NCBI GenBank assembly: GCA_018240525.1
Contig: JAFEFN010000005.1
Coordinates: forward strand, 62,001-126,000
DNA from: Pseudomonadota bacterium
Lineage (GTDB): Bacteria; Pseudomonadota; Gammaproteobacteria; Steroidobacterales; Steroidobacteraceae
Length of the DNA: 64,000 nucleotides
Direction of reading: 5' to 3'
Below are positions 8,340 to 16,596 of the stretch, one piece after another (the stretch's first letter is position 1; every line of letters starts with the position of its first letter). Position numbers and translations under genes: made by a program. Below the pieces are notes generated by a model. That model did not search any database and was not told where the DNA came from. It worked only from the letters and a program-made list of their open reading frames with translations.

Positions 8340-8383
8340 TTCCCGGGAAAATCCCGGCGTTCCCCCGGGACTTCCGGTCGCGG
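8340..8383. promoter_or_regulatory. Cluster of CCGGGA-type repeats between divergent genes
   Basis: The 183-base gap between the winged-helix regulator and the mddA-like gene contains a perfect palindrome TTCCCGGGAA at 8340-8349. Further copies of the same core follow within about 35 bases (ATCCCGG, CCCCGGGA, CGCGGGAA). Clustered, evenly sized half-sites beside a winged-helix regulator gene suggest its operator. This is inference from layout alone. Confidence 0.25.
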
Positions 8384-8490
8384 GAATCTGTAGTCTTTTG
8401 CCATATCGCCACGGGGCCGGCAAGCGCGCCGGCCCGGGCGAGCCGCCGGTGCATCCGCCGCGGCCATTACCTTTTCGGAGTCCACGATTC

Positions 8491-9249
8491 ATGAAACGCC
8501 TACTGATTCTCCTCTATGGTCTTGCCAGCTACCTGGTGTTCTTCGCGACCTTCCTGTACGCGGTCGGCTTCATCGGCAACTTCGGGGTGCCCAAGGCCAT
8601 CGACTCCCCGGCGCAGGTGCCCTTCGGCGCCGCGCTCCTGACCAACCTCGGGCTGCTGCTGCTCTTCGCCATCCAGCACAGCGTCATGGCGCGGCCGGCC
8701 TTCAAGCGCAGGTGGACGCGGCTGATCCCCGTCGAGGCCGAACGCAGCACCTACGTGCTGCTGTCGAGCCTGGCGCTGATCGCCCTGTTTGCGTGGTGGC
8801 AGCCGATGGGCGGGGTGATCTGGAGCGTGGAGTCCCCGGTCGGCAGAGCAGTTCTGTGGGGGCTGTACGCCTTCGGCCTGGGACTGGTGCTCTTGTCGAC
8901 GTTCCTGATCAACCATTTCGACCTGTTCGGCCTGCGACAGGTCTGGCTGCAGCTGATCGGCCGACCGTACACACCGGTCACCTTCCGCACGCCGTGGATC
9001 TACCAGCACGTGCGCCATCCCTTGTACGTCGGCTGGCTGTTCACCTTCTGGTCCACGCCGGTCATGACCGCGGCGCACCTGGTACTGGCGCTGGCCACGA
9101 CCGCCTACATGCTGATTGCCATCCAGTTCGAGGAGCACGACCTGGTGGCCGAGCATCCCGAGTATGCCGAGTACCGCCGCACGGTCCCGATGCTGATTCC
9201 CTTCACGCGCCGGCGGACCCCGGCGGCGCGCCTCGCGCTGCGCGGCTAG
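8491..9249 (+). CDS. mddA: Methanethiol S-methyltransferase MddA-like membrane protein
   Basis: The 252-residue polytopic membrane protein belongs to the isoprenylcysteine carboxyl methyltransferase fold group. It has the C-terminal block YQHVRHPLYVGW and the FEEHDLVAEH motif that form the SAM-binding end of the family. The N-terminal pattern (ATFLYAVGFIGNF, IQHSVMARPAFK, STFLINHFDLFGLRQVW) matches MddA, which methylates methanethiol to dimethyl sulfide with SAM. ATG 8491 has a GGAG site upstream, and the longer in-frame extension crosses the divergent promoter region. NnrU-like or uncharacterised ICMT-like methyltransferases are the alternatives. Confidence 0.78.
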   Translation: MKRLLILLYGLASYLVFFATFLYAVGFIGNFGVPKAIDSPAQVPFGAALLTNLGLLLLFAIQHSVMARPAFKRRWTRLIPVEAERSTYVLLSSLALIALFAWWQPMGGVIWSVESPVGRAVLWGLYAFGLGLVLLSTFLINHFDLFGLRQVWLQLIGRPYTPVTFRTPWIYQHVRHPLYVGWLFTFWSTPVMTAAHLVLALATTAYMLIAIQFEEHDLVAEHPEYAEYRRTVPMLIPFTRRRTPAARLALRG

Positions 9250-9259
9250 CGCCGCGAGC

Positions 9260-9293
9260 GTGCAGGCGGTGCGCCCGCGGGCACCGCCTGCAC
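9260..9293 (+). terminator. Perfect 13-bp stem-loop after the mddA-like gene
   Basis: Arms 9260-9272 and 9281-9293 are perfectly complementary over 13 bases with an 8-base loop, starting 11 bases after the stop codon. There is no U-run, so it may protect the 3' end or act as an atypical terminator rather than a classic intrinsic one. Confidence 0.45.
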
Positions 9294-9486
9294 CGTGGCA
9301 CCGGGAGCAGCGGTGCGCCGTGGCCCTTGCGGTGGGCGGCAGAAGCGGCCGGCGATCGACGGCCGGGCTTCGGGTGCGACGTGCGCGGGCCGGCGTCCGT
9401 GCCGCGGGTTTCGCCGGCAGCACCCGGCACCCTCGACCGGGACGCGTCGGCTCGCACGGGGGCGCCATCGAGGGCCCACCGCTGAG

Positions 9487-9570
9487 TGCCCGGGGCCGGA
9501 GTCGAACCGGCATGGCCTTGCGGCCGAGGGGTTTTAAGCCCCTTGCGTCTACCCGTTTCGCCACCCGGGC
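9487..9570 (-). tRNA. tRNA-Leu (anticodon TAA)
   Basis: The minus strand folds into a class II tRNA. The acceptor arms GCCCGGG/CCCGGGC pair perfectly, and the anticodon loop CTTAAAA gives TAA, decoding UUA leucine. A long variable arm (CGGCCGCAAGGCC) is expected for tRNA-Leu, and the T arm CCGG-TTCGACT-CCGG is intact. The discriminator is A at 9487. CCA is not encoded. No integrase or flanking repeat marks it as an attachment site. Confidence 0.95.
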
Positions 9571-9718
9571 ACGGGTGCGAGTGGGATTCTACAGAAGCGC
9601 CCGGCGGCGACGCATACCGGCGACACTGCGCCGGTTGTGGCGCTAAGCCGCTGAGTTTGCGAGACTTGCGCGCCTGAAGGCCCGTGTCGGCCGACGCGAG
9701 TGAACGCACCCTTTCAGC

Positions 9719-10342
9719 ATGCCCTCCCGGTCCCTCGAGATCGACAACCTGCACGTGTGGCGCGGGGAACGTCACGTCCTGCACGGCGTGCGATTCACCC
9801 TCGCTTCCGGGCAGTGCATGAAGCTCACCGGGCCGAACGGGGCGGGTAAGACGAGCCTGTTGCGCACGATCGCCGGTCTCATGCTGCCGGAGGAGGGGCA
9901 GGTTCGCTGGGATGGGACGGACGTGCGCCAGGACCTGCGCGCCTTCCATGCCCGCATGACGTACGTCGGCCACGAGCCACCGCTGAAGGCCGACCTCACC
10001 GCGTACGAGAACCTGCACTACTGGATCGGTTCGCGGCGCTCCCTGACGCTGAGCATGATCGAGGCGGCCCTCGCCCGGGTCGGGGTGGCGGCAGTCGCCG
10101 GGCGCATGGTGCGCACTCTCAGTGCCGGCCAGCGCCGCCGCGTCGCCCTGGCGGGGCTGATGCTCTCGGCCGTGCCGCTGTGGCTGCTGGACGAGCCGGC
10201 CACCAACCTCGACGCGGAAGGGCAGCAGCTGGTGGCGACCCTGATCGGCGAGCAGCTCGGGCGCGGCGGACTGGTCGTGGCCGCCGTGCACCATGAACTG
10301 CGGGTCGGCGGGCCCGTGACGGAACTGGCCCTTGGATCATGA
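9719..10342 (+). CDS. ccmA: Heme exporter ATP-binding protein CcmA
   Basis: The 207-residue ABC ATPase of cytochrome c maturation System I powers release of holo-CcmE from the CcmABCD complex. Walker A is GPNGAGKT (about 39-46), the signature is LSAGQRRR, and Walker B is LWLLDEP. Size equals the usual family length. It is the first gene of a nine-gene ccm operon, and its stop overlaps the ccmB start as ATGA. No strong promoter is obvious in the 148 bases between the tRNA gene and this start. Confidence 0.93.
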   Translation: MPSRSLEIDNLHVWRGERHVLHGVRFTLASGQCMKLTGPNGAGKTSLLRTIAGLMLPEEGQVRWDGTDVRQDLRAFHARMTYVGHEPPLKADLTAYENLHYWIGSRRSLTLSMIEAALARVGVAAVAGRMVRTLSAGQRRRVALAGLMLSAVPLWLLDEPATNLDAEGQQLVATLIGEQLGRGGLVVAAVHHELRVGGPVTELALGS

Positions 10343-11085
10343 GCGAGTTGCCGGCCAGCATCCCTGCTGTCGCAGGCCGCGAACCGGGGCTGAGCCCCGC
10401 CGCGCTGCGCGTGTCGAGCCTCACGGCGGCGCGCATGGCATTGCGGCGCGACCTGACGCTGGCGTTCCGGCAGCGGGCGCAGCTGGTGCAGCCGCTGGCC
10501 TTCTTCGCCATGGTCACGCTGCTGTTCCCGCTCGGCGTCTCCCCGGAGCTGGGCCGCCTGCGGGAGATTGCCCCCGGGGTGCTGTGGAGCGCGGAGCTTC
10601 TGGCCTCCCTGCTCGCACTCGAGTTCCTGTTCCGCGACGATGCACAGGACGGCACGCTCGAGCAGTACGCTCTCTCCGGCCAGTCCCTGACCGCGTTGCT
10701 CTTTGCCAAGACCTGCGCCCACTGGTTCCTCACCGGGTTGCCGCTTGCGCTCATGGCGCCGGTGGCGGCGCTGTCGCTGGGCGCGCCGGTGGGCGCCGTG
10801 CCCGGGATCCTGCTGAGCGTGGCCCTGGGCAGCGTCACGCTGAGCCTGATCGGCGCGATCGGTGCCTCGCTGACACTGGGGATCAAGCGCGGCGGGGCGC
10901 TGCTGTCGCTGCTGACCCTGCCCTTGTCGCTGCCCGTCCTCATCTTCGGCGCGCGTGCGACCCAGCTCGCGATCCTCGGGGCTCCGCTCATGGCACCCTT
11001 GGAACTGCTGGGGGCGCTGGCCGTCCTTGGAATCACCCTGGCGCCGCTGGCCGCGGCGGCCGGGGTGCGCATCAGCCTTGAATAG
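10339..11085 (+). CDS. ccmB: Heme exporter permease CcmB
   Basis: The 248-residue protein has about six hydrophobic segments and a family-typical interior (FLFRDDAQDGTLEQYAL, FAKTCAHWF). CcmB is the permease subunit that pairs with CcmA in the inner membrane. The first roughly 30 residues are an extended hydrophilic leader, slightly longer than in Escherichia coli (220 residues). ATG 10339 overlaps the ccmA stop, which supports translational coupling. It is followed after 9 bases by ccmC. Confidence 0.93.
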   Translation: MSELPASIPAVAGREPGLSPAALRVSSLTAARMALRRDLTLAFRQRAQLVQPLAFFAMVTLLFPLGVSPELGRLREIAPGVLWSAELLASLLALEFLFRDDAQDGTLEQYALSGQSLTALLFAKTCAHWFLTGLPLALMAPVAALSLGAPVGAVPGILLSVALGSVTLSLIGAIGASLTLGIKRGGALLSLLTLPLSLPVLIFGARATQLAILGAPLMAPLELLGALAVLGITLAPLAAAAGVRISLE

Positions 11086-11094
11086 GAACCGTGC

Positions 11095-11832
11095 ATGACC
11101 TGGACCTGGTTTCACCGGCTCGGCTCGCCGCCGCATGTGTTCGCGCTCGCGCGCCGGCTGACCCCCTGGCTGGGCTGGCCGGCGGCGCTGCTGATCCTCG
11201 GGGGCCTGTGGGGCGGGCTGGTGCTGGCGCCACCGGATTACCAGCAGGGCGATGGCTTTCGCATCATCTACGTACATGCCCCCAGCGCGTGGCTGTCCCT
11301 CATGGTGTATACGAGCATGGCGATCGCGGCGGCGGTCGGGCTCATCTGGCGCATCAAGGTGGCGCACGCGGTGGCCGCCAGCTGTGCGCCCATCGGTGCC
11401 TCGTTCACACTGGCGGCACTGGTGACCGGCGCCCTGTGGGGGCAGCCGATGTGGGGAACGTTCTGGCAGTGGGATCCGCGGCTGACCTCGGAACTCATCC
11501 TGTTCTTCTTATATCTGGGGTATATGGGGCTGCGTGCAGGGATCGAGGATACCCAGCGGGCGGACCGGGCAAGTGGAGTGCTGGCGGTGGTAGGCGTGGT
11601 CAACGTTCCGATCATTCATTACTCGGTCACCTGGTGGAATTCGCTCCACCAGGCGCCCTCGGTCATGCGGCTCGCCCGGCCGACGCTGCCGGGATCGATG
11701 CTGGCGCCGCTGCTGATGATGCTGCTCGGGTTCACGCTGCTCTTCGGCGCGCTGGTGCTCGTGCGCCTGCGTGCGGAAATCCTGGCGCGCGAGCGCACCA
11801 GCGGCTGGATCCGCGAGGCGGTGGGGGCATGA
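11095..11832 (+). CDS. ccmC: Heme-handling membrane protein CcmC
   Basis: The 245-residue CcmC loads heme onto CcmE at the periplasmic face. It has six predicted membrane helices. The tryptophan-rich WWD-type signature reads as MWGTFWQWDPRLTSE, and the flanking histidines that ligate heme are in YVHAPSAWLS and IIHYSVTWWNSLHQ. The length matches the family. Its stop overlaps the ccmD start as ATGA, so the subunits of CcmABCD are translated together. Confidence 0.95.
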   Translation: MTWTWFHRLGSPPHVFALARRLTPWLGWPAALLILGGLWGGLVLAPPDYQQGDGFRIIYVHAPSAWLSLMVYTSMAIAAAVGLIWRIKVAHAVAASCAPIGASFTLAALVTGALWGQPMWGTFWQWDPRLTSELILFFLYLGYMGLRAGIEDTQRADRASGVLAVVGVVNVPIIHYSVTWWNSLHQAPSVMRLARPTLPGSMLAPLLMMLLGFTLLFGALVLVRLRAEILARERTSGWIREAVGA

Positions 11833-11993
11833 AGGAGTTCCTCGACATGGGCGGCTACGCCGCCTTCGTCTGGCCCTCGTACGCGATCACCCTGGCGGTC
11901 ATCGCGCTCAACGTCTACTGGGCGCGCCGGCGGCTCACCCAGGCGCGGGCCGCCGCGCGGCGCCGCATCGCCATGCACGAGGAGGGCGCGTGA
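11829..11993 (+). CDS. ccmD: Heme exporter accessory protein CcmD
   Basis: This 54-residue single-pass membrane protein was found in the overlap between ccmC and ccmE. It has a GGYAAFVWPSYA opening typical of CcmD, one hydrophobic helix (ITLAVIALNVYWA) and an Arg-rich tail (RRRLTQARAAARRR). CcmD stabilises CcmC-CcmE contact and is needed for holo-CcmE release. Start and stop overlap both neighbours by a few bases. Confidence 0.92.
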   Translation: MKEFLDMGGYAAFVWPSYAITLAVIALNVYWARRRLTQARAAARRRIAMHEEGA

Positions 11994-12490
11994 CACCGAC
12001 CCGACGCCGCCGCCTGTACCTCGTGCTCGGCATCCTCGCGGGGGTGAGCATCGCCGGTGCCCTGGCGCTCAACGCGTTCAAGCGCAACGTGACCTTCTAC
12101 TTCGACCCGACCGCGGTGAGCCGCGGCGAGGTGAGCCCCGGGCAGCCCTTCCGCCTGGGCGGCATGGTGACCGAGGGCAGCGTCCGCCGCGCGCCCGGCA
12201 GCCTCGAGGTGCAGTTCGTCGTCACCGACTTCAACCACCAGGTGCCGGTCAGCTACACCGGCGTACTGCCGGACCTGTTCCGCGAGGGCACCGGTGTGGT
12301 GGCGCACGGCTCGCTGCGCGCCGACGGCACGTTCGTGGCGGATGAAGTGCTCGCCAAGCACGACGAGAAATACATGCCGCCGCAGGTCGCCAAATCCCTG
12401 AAGCGCCGGCACGGCGAGTCGCGCACCGAGGCCCCCGCGGGGAGCGGGGCAACGCCGGCCTCCACGCCGCCAGCCGCCGAGGGCTCCTGA
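11990..12490 (+). CDS. ccmE: Periplasmic heme chaperone CcmE
   Basis: The 166-residue CcmE starts at GTG 11990, overlapping the ccmD stop. A membrane anchor (about 9-28) precedes an OB-fold beta domain. The covalent heme attachment histidine is His124 in LAKHDEKYMP, with the accompanying Tyr128. The Pro/Ala-rich tail after residue 140 is variable in the family. CcmE carries heme from CcmC to the CcmF/H ligation complex. Confidence 0.95.
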   Translation: MTPTRRRRLYLVLGILAGVSIAGALALNAFKRNVTFYFDPTAVSRGEVSPGQPFRLGGMVTEGSVRRAPGSLEVQFVVTDFNHQVPVSYTGVLPDLFREGTGVVAHGSLRADGTFVADEVLAKHDEKYMPPQVAKSLKRRHGESRTEAPAGSGATPASTPPAAEGS

Positions 12491-12491
12491 C

Positions 12492-14444
12492 ATGCTCCCG
12501 GAACTGGGCCATTTCGCACTCATCCTGGGGCTGCTGCTGGCAGGGCTGCAGGCCTTCTTCGGCATCGCCGGGCCGGCGCGCGGCCGCGACCGCTGGAGTG
12601 CGGCGGTCACCGCCGCGTTGGCCGGGCAGGCCGTGATGGTGGCCACCGCGGTCGGCTGCCTCATCGCCTGTTTCGTCGGCAACGACTTCTCGGTGCAGTA
12701 CGTGGCCGAGAATTCCAACTCGGCGCTGCCGCTGTTCTACCGGGTGACGGCGCTGTGGGGCGCGCACGAGGGTTCGCTGCTGCTGTGGATCCTGCTGCTC
12801 GGCGCCTGGAGTGTGGCCGTGTGGTTCGGCTCCAGGCGGCTGCCGCCGCGCTTCTCGGCGCGCGTGCTGGGCGTGCTCGGCCTCGTGAGCTTCGGGTTCC
12901 TGCTCTTTACCCTGGCCACCTCCAACCCCTTCCTGCGCCTGGATCCGCCGGCACCGGACGGGCGTGACCTGAACCCGATCCTTCAGGACCCGGGCCTCGC
13001 CATCCACCCGCCGATCCTCTACACCGGCTACGTCGGCTTTGCGGTGGCCTTCGCCTTCGCGTGTGCCGCGATGCTCGAAGGGCGGCTGGACCAGACCTGG
13101 GCGCGCTGGACGCGCCCCTGGACCACCTCGGCCTGGGCCTTCCTCACCTGCGGCATCGCGCTCGGCAGCTTCTGGGCCTACTACGAGCTCGGCTGGGGCG
13201 GCTTCTGGTTCTGGGACCCGGTCGAGAACGCCTCCTTCATGCCCTGGCTGGTGGGCACCGCGCTGGTGCATTCGCTGGCGGCGACCGACAAGCGCGGCCT
13301 GTTCAAGAGCTGGACGCTGCTGCTGGCGATCCTCACCTTCTCGCTGAGCATGCTCGGCACCTTCCTCGTGCGCTCGGGCGTGCTGGTCTCGGTGCACTCC
13401 TTCGCGGCCGACCCCAGCCGCGGCATCTTCATCCTGGCCTTCCTCGTGCTGATGATCGGCGGCTCGCTCGCGCTGTACGCCTGGCGGGCGCCGCTGCTGA
13501 AGTCCAGCGCCGGCTTCGAGCTCGGGGCGCGCGAGTCCTTCCTGCTGTTCAACAACGTGCTGCTGGTGATCGCCGCGGCCACCGTGTTCGCCGGGACGCT
13601 CGCGCCGCTGATCTCCGATTCCCTCGGGCTCGGCACGGTCTCGGTCGGGCCGCCGTACTTCAACCCGACCTTCATGCTGTCCATGCTGCCGCTCGCCGCG
13701 CTGCTATGCGTCGGCATCCACGCCAACTGGAAGCGCGGGCGGCTCGCCGATGCGCAGCGCACCATCCTCTTCACGCTGCTCGCCGCGGCGGTGCTCGGCT
13801 GCGGCGTCACCTTCGGTGTGTACACGCACGGGAAGGTGCTCACCCCGGTGGCGGCCACCATCGGCATCTGGATCATCCTGTCCTCGCTCGTCGAGCCGCT
13901 CTACCGCCTGCGGCGCCACCTGAGCCTGCCGCGCGCGCTGCTCGGCATGAGCATCGCCCACATCGGCCTCGGGGTCGCGGTCCTGGCGCTGACCACCGTG
14001 CAGTCCTTCACCGTCGAGCGCGACGTGTCGCTCTCGCTCGGGGAGAGCGCCACGGTCGGCGGCTACACGCTGCGCTTCGACGGGGTGAAGCCGGTCGAGG
14101 GGCCGAACTTCGAGGGGGTCGGGGGCACGTTCACGGTCAGCCGTGGCGGCCGGCCGGTGGCGGTGATGGTGCCGCAGAAGCGCCAGTTCTGGGTCCAGCA
14201 CCAGGTCACCTCGGAAACCGCCATCCGCCTGGACCGCGGCAACAACCTGCTGCTCGCCCTGGGCGAGGACCTGGGGGCCGGACGCTGGAGCGTGCGCGTG
14301 CAGGTGCGCCCCCTGGTGAGCCTCGTATGGCTCGCCGCCCTGATCATGGCCATCGGCGCCGCACTGGCCGCGAGCGACCGGCGCTACCGCGCCGCCCGGG
14401 TGAGCGAGCCTGCGGCCGGGGCGGCGACGGAGCCTGCCGCGTGA
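12492..14444 (+). CDS. ccmF: Cytochrome c heme lyase subunit CcmF
   Basis: The 650-residue, roughly 15-helix membrane protein completes heme attachment to apocytochrome c. The WWD-type domain is visible as GWGGFWFWDPVENASFMPW (from about 234). Conserved histidines include those in AHEGS (His92) and IHPPILYTGY (His172). Length agrees with System I CcmF. It begins one base after the ccmE stop and its own stop overlaps the GTG of ccmG. Confidence 0.95.
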   Translation: MLPELGHFALILGLLLAGLQAFFGIAGPARGRDRWSAAVTAALAGQAVMVATAVGCLIACFVGNDFSVQYVAENSNSALPLFYRVTALWGAHEGSLLLWILLLGAWSVAVWFGSRRLPPRFSARVLGVLGLVSFGFLLFTLATSNPFLRLDPPAPDGRDLNPILQDPGLAIHPPILYTGYVGFAVAFAFACAAMLEGRLDQTWARWTRPWTTSAWAFLTCGIALGSFWAYYELGWGGFWFWDPVENASFMPWLVGTALVHSLAATDKRGLFKSWTLLLAILTFSLSMLGTFLVRSGVLVSVHSFAADPSRGIFILAFLVLMIGGSLALYAWRAPLLKSSAGFELGARESFLLFNNVLLVIAAATVFAGTLAPLISDSLGLGTVSVGPPYFNPTFMLSMLPLAALLCVGIHANWKRGRLADAQRTILFTLLAAAVLGCGVTFGVYTHGKVLTPVAATIGIWIILSSLVEPLYRLRRHLSLPRALLGMSIAHIGLGVAVLALTTVQSFTVERDVSLSLGESATVGGYTLRFDGVKPVEGPNFEGVGGTFTVSRGGRPVAVMVPQKRQFWVQHQVTSETAIRLDRGNNLLLALGEDLGAGRWSVRVQVRPLVSLVWLAALIMAIGAALAASDRRYRAARVSEPAAGAATEPAA

Positions 14445-14977
14445 ACCGCTTCTACCTCCCGATCCTGACCTTCGCGCTGCTGACGGTGGTGCTGGCCGTG
14501 GGCATCCGCCATTCACCCGACAAGGGCATCATCGTCTCGCCGCTGCTCAACAAGCCGGCGCCGCAGTTCGCGCTCCCGAACCTCGCCGACCCGGCGCAGG
14601 TGGTGGACTCCCGTGCCTTCAAGGGCCGCTGGTACCTGCTCAACGTCTGGGGGACCTGGTGCGTCGAGTGCCGCGCCGAGCATGCGATGCTGCTGAAGGT
14701 GCGCGCCTCGGGGCGCGTCGCGCTGATCGGGCTGGACTGGAAGGACAATGACGCCGATGCCCAGGCCTGGCTCGCCCAGCTGGGCAACCCGTACGAGATC
14801 GTCGCGGTGGATCGCACCGGGCGGGCGGCGATCGACTGGGGCGTGTACGGTGCGCCGGAGACCTTCCTCGTCAACCCGGCAGGCCTGGTCATCTACAAGC
14901 ACGTCGGCGCGCTCGATGAGGCCACGTGGAGCGGCGAGATCCTGCCGCGCCTGCCGGCGGCCGCGGGGCCGGGCTGA
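14441..14977 (+). CDS. ccmG: Thiol:disulfide interchange protein CcmG/DsbE
   Basis: The 178-residue membrane-tethered thioredoxin starts at GTG 14441. A single N-terminal helix (about 4-21) precedes a thioredoxin fold with active site WCVEC (Cys74, Cys77) and a cis-proline loop GAPETFLV. It reduces the CxxCH cysteines of apocytochrome c before heme attachment. The stop overlaps the next ATG as TGATG. Confidence 0.94.
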   Translation: MNRFYLPILTFALLTVVLAVGIRHSPDKGIIVSPLLNKPAPQFALPNLADPAQVVDSRAFKGRWYLLNVWGTWCVECRAEHAMLLKVRASGRVALIGLDWKDNDADAQAWLAQLGNPYEIVAVDRTGRAAIDWGVYGAPETFLVNPAGLVIYKHVGALDEATWSGEILPRLPAAAGPG

Positions 14978-15411
14978 TGCGCTTCAGGGCATCGCTGCTG
15001 GCCGTGTTCCTGGCGGGCGCCGCCGCCGTTCAGGCCCTGGACACCACCCAGCTCGCCGATCCGGCGCTGCAGGCCCGCTACGTGTCCCTCACGCACGAGC
15101 TGCGCTGCATGCAGTGCCAGAACGAATCGATCGCCGACTCGCCCGTGGACCTGGCCGCGGACCTGCGCGCCCAGGTGCGCGAACAGCTGCTCGCGGGCAA
15201 GTCCGACGAGGAGATCCGCAACTGGATGTCGGCGCGCTACGGCGAGTTCATCCTCTTCCGCCCGCGGTTCGCCCCGCGCACCGCCTGGCTGTGGCTGGCC
15301 CCGCTGGTGCTGCTCGTGCTCGGCGCCGCGGTGAGCTGGCGCATCGTGCGGCAGCGCGGCGCGCTGCTGGCCGGCGATCCTGACACCCCCGACGAGGACC
15401 TGCGGCCCTGA
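14977..15411 (+). CDS. ccmH: Cytochrome c maturation protein CcmH (CcmL-like)
   Basis: The 144-residue protein has a signal peptide ending near ALA/LDT, the redox motif LRCMQCQN (Cys44, Cys47) and one C-terminal membrane helix (about 103-122). It corresponds to the short CcmH form. The TPR part that Escherichia coli CcmH carries is encoded separately by the next gene. It forms the thiol relay with CcmG. The start overlaps the ccmG stop and the end overlaps the ccmI start. Confidence 0.93.
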   Translation: MRFRASLLAVFLAGAAAVQALDTTQLADPALQARYVSLTHELRCMQCQNESIADSPVDLAADLRAQVREQLLAGKSDEEIRNWMSARYGEFILFRPRFAPRTAWLWLAPLVLLVLGAAVSWRIVRQRGALLAGDPDTPDEDLRP

Positions 15412-16418
15412 TGAGCGTATTCGTACTGTTGGTGGCCGCCGTCACGGTGGCGGTGGTCGTCCTGGTCACGTTGCCCCTGGTGCGCGCCGGCAGCGAGCCG
15501 CCGGCACGCTGGGCGGCGCTCGCCGTCGCGGCGGTGCTGGTCGTGGGCGGCTCGGCGCTGTACGTGACCTGGAGCAACTGGAAGTGGCGCGCCACACCGG
15601 AGGCGGACTCCCCGCAGACCATGGTGGCGCGGCTGGCCCGCGAGCAGGAGAAGCATCCGCAGAACCTCGCCGGCTGGCTGATGCTCGGGCGCTCGTACCT
15701 GGTCTTGCAGGAGTACCCGCTGGCGCTGCGTGCCTACGAGCGTGCCGACCGGCTCAGCGGCGGCAAGGACGTGGATGCGCTGCTGGGACAGGCCGAGGCG
15801 CTCTCGCTCATCGACGAGTCCGAACTGAGCGGGCGGGCCGGCCGGCTGATCGAGCAGGCGCTGCTGCTGGCGCCGGACTCCGGCCAGGCCCTGTTCTTCG
15901 GTGGCGCGGTGGCGGCGCGGCGCGGGGACCTGCCCGTGGCCCGCGAGCGCTTCGCCAGGCTCCTGGCCATGAACCCGCCGGCGACCGTCCGCCCGATCAT
16001 CGAGCAGCAGATCAGCGTCATCGACGAGAAGCTCGCCGGCGGCGCGCCGGCGGCCCCCGCGGCCCCCGCGGCACCCGATCCGGCCGCCGCCGTGCGCGTA
16101 ACCGTCTCCCTGGGTGCCCGTCTGTCGGCGGATACCTCCGGTGCGCTGTTTGTATTCGTCAGGAAACCGGGGGAGCGCGGGCCGCCCCTGGCCGCCAAGC
16201 GGCTCGACGGGCACTTCCCCCAGTCGGTCACCCTGACACCGGCCGATGCCCTGATCCCGGGGCGCACCTTCGCGGCCGGCCAGGAGGTGCAGGTGCTCGC
16301 CCGGCTGGCCCGCTCGGGCAACCCGGTGGGCGCCAAGGGGGACCCTTTCGGGCAGGTGAGCTACCGGGTGGGCAAGGACGGGGTGGTGAACCTCGTCATC
16401 GACCAACTCACTCCCTAA
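15411..16418 (+). CDS. ccmI: Cytochrome c maturation TPR protein CcmI
   Basis: The 335-residue protein has two N-terminal membrane helices (about 3-25 and 34-50), a periplasmic TPR region (about 70-200, with NLAGWLMLGRSYLVL and ALRAYERADRL) and an Ala/Pro linker. The C-terminal beta domain (about 228-335) is typical of CcmI/CycH. It holds the C terminus of apocytochrome c for ligation. It is the last gene of the ccm operon. Confidence 0.9.
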   Translation: MSVFVLLVAAVTVAVVVLVTLPLVRAGSEPPARWAALAVAAVLVVGGSALYVTWSNWKWRATPEADSPQTMVARLAREQEKHPQNLAGWLMLGRSYLVLQEYPLALRAYERADRLSGGKDVDALLGQAEALSLIDESELSGRAGRLIEQALLLAPDSGQALFFGGAVAARRGDLPVARERFARLLAMNPPATVRPIIEQQISVIDEKLAGGAPAAPAAPAAPDPAAAVRVTVSLGARLSADTSGALFVFVRKPGERGPPLAAKRLDGHFPQSVTLTPADALIPGRTFAAGQEVQVLARLARSGNPVGAKGDPFGQVSYRVGKDGVVNLVIDQLTP

Positions 16419-16447
16419 CATCGCCCGCCCGCGCGCACCGCTGCTTT

Positions 16448-16466
16448 CCGGGTCCTCCCGACCCGG
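16448..16466 (+). terminator. Short stem-loop after the ccm operon
   Basis: Seven-base arms CCGGGTC and GACCCGG around a 5-base loop lie 30 bases after the ccmI stop. The following sequence (TGTCAGATTT) is only weakly U-rich, so termination efficiency is uncertain. Confidence 0.4.
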
Positions 16467-16596
16467 TGTCAGATTTCGCTTATATGTTTCCGTCAAGTAC
16501 AGGGCGTATGCTTGTTTCCAAGGTACTTGTGCGCCGTCAGTGCGTGAGTGCCGGGAACAAGTCAGCTCAACGCATTGCGGTTACAGGAGCAATTCG

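Noticed and set aside
9487..9570. tRNA-Leu as an integration site for a mobile element
   Set aside because: No integrase, no flanking partial tRNA repeat and no composition change next to it.
9260..9646. Plus-strand reading frame crossing the tRNA-Leu gene
   Set aside because: It overlaps a fully formed tRNA and a perfect hairpin, and has no ribosome-binding site or motif; it is a consequence of high GC.
12249..14516. Long minus-strand frames opposite ccmF and ccmG
   Set aside because: They are opposite well-conserved genes, encode Arg/Pro/Ala-rich low-complexity sequence, and arise because GC-rich codons rarely form stops on the other strand.
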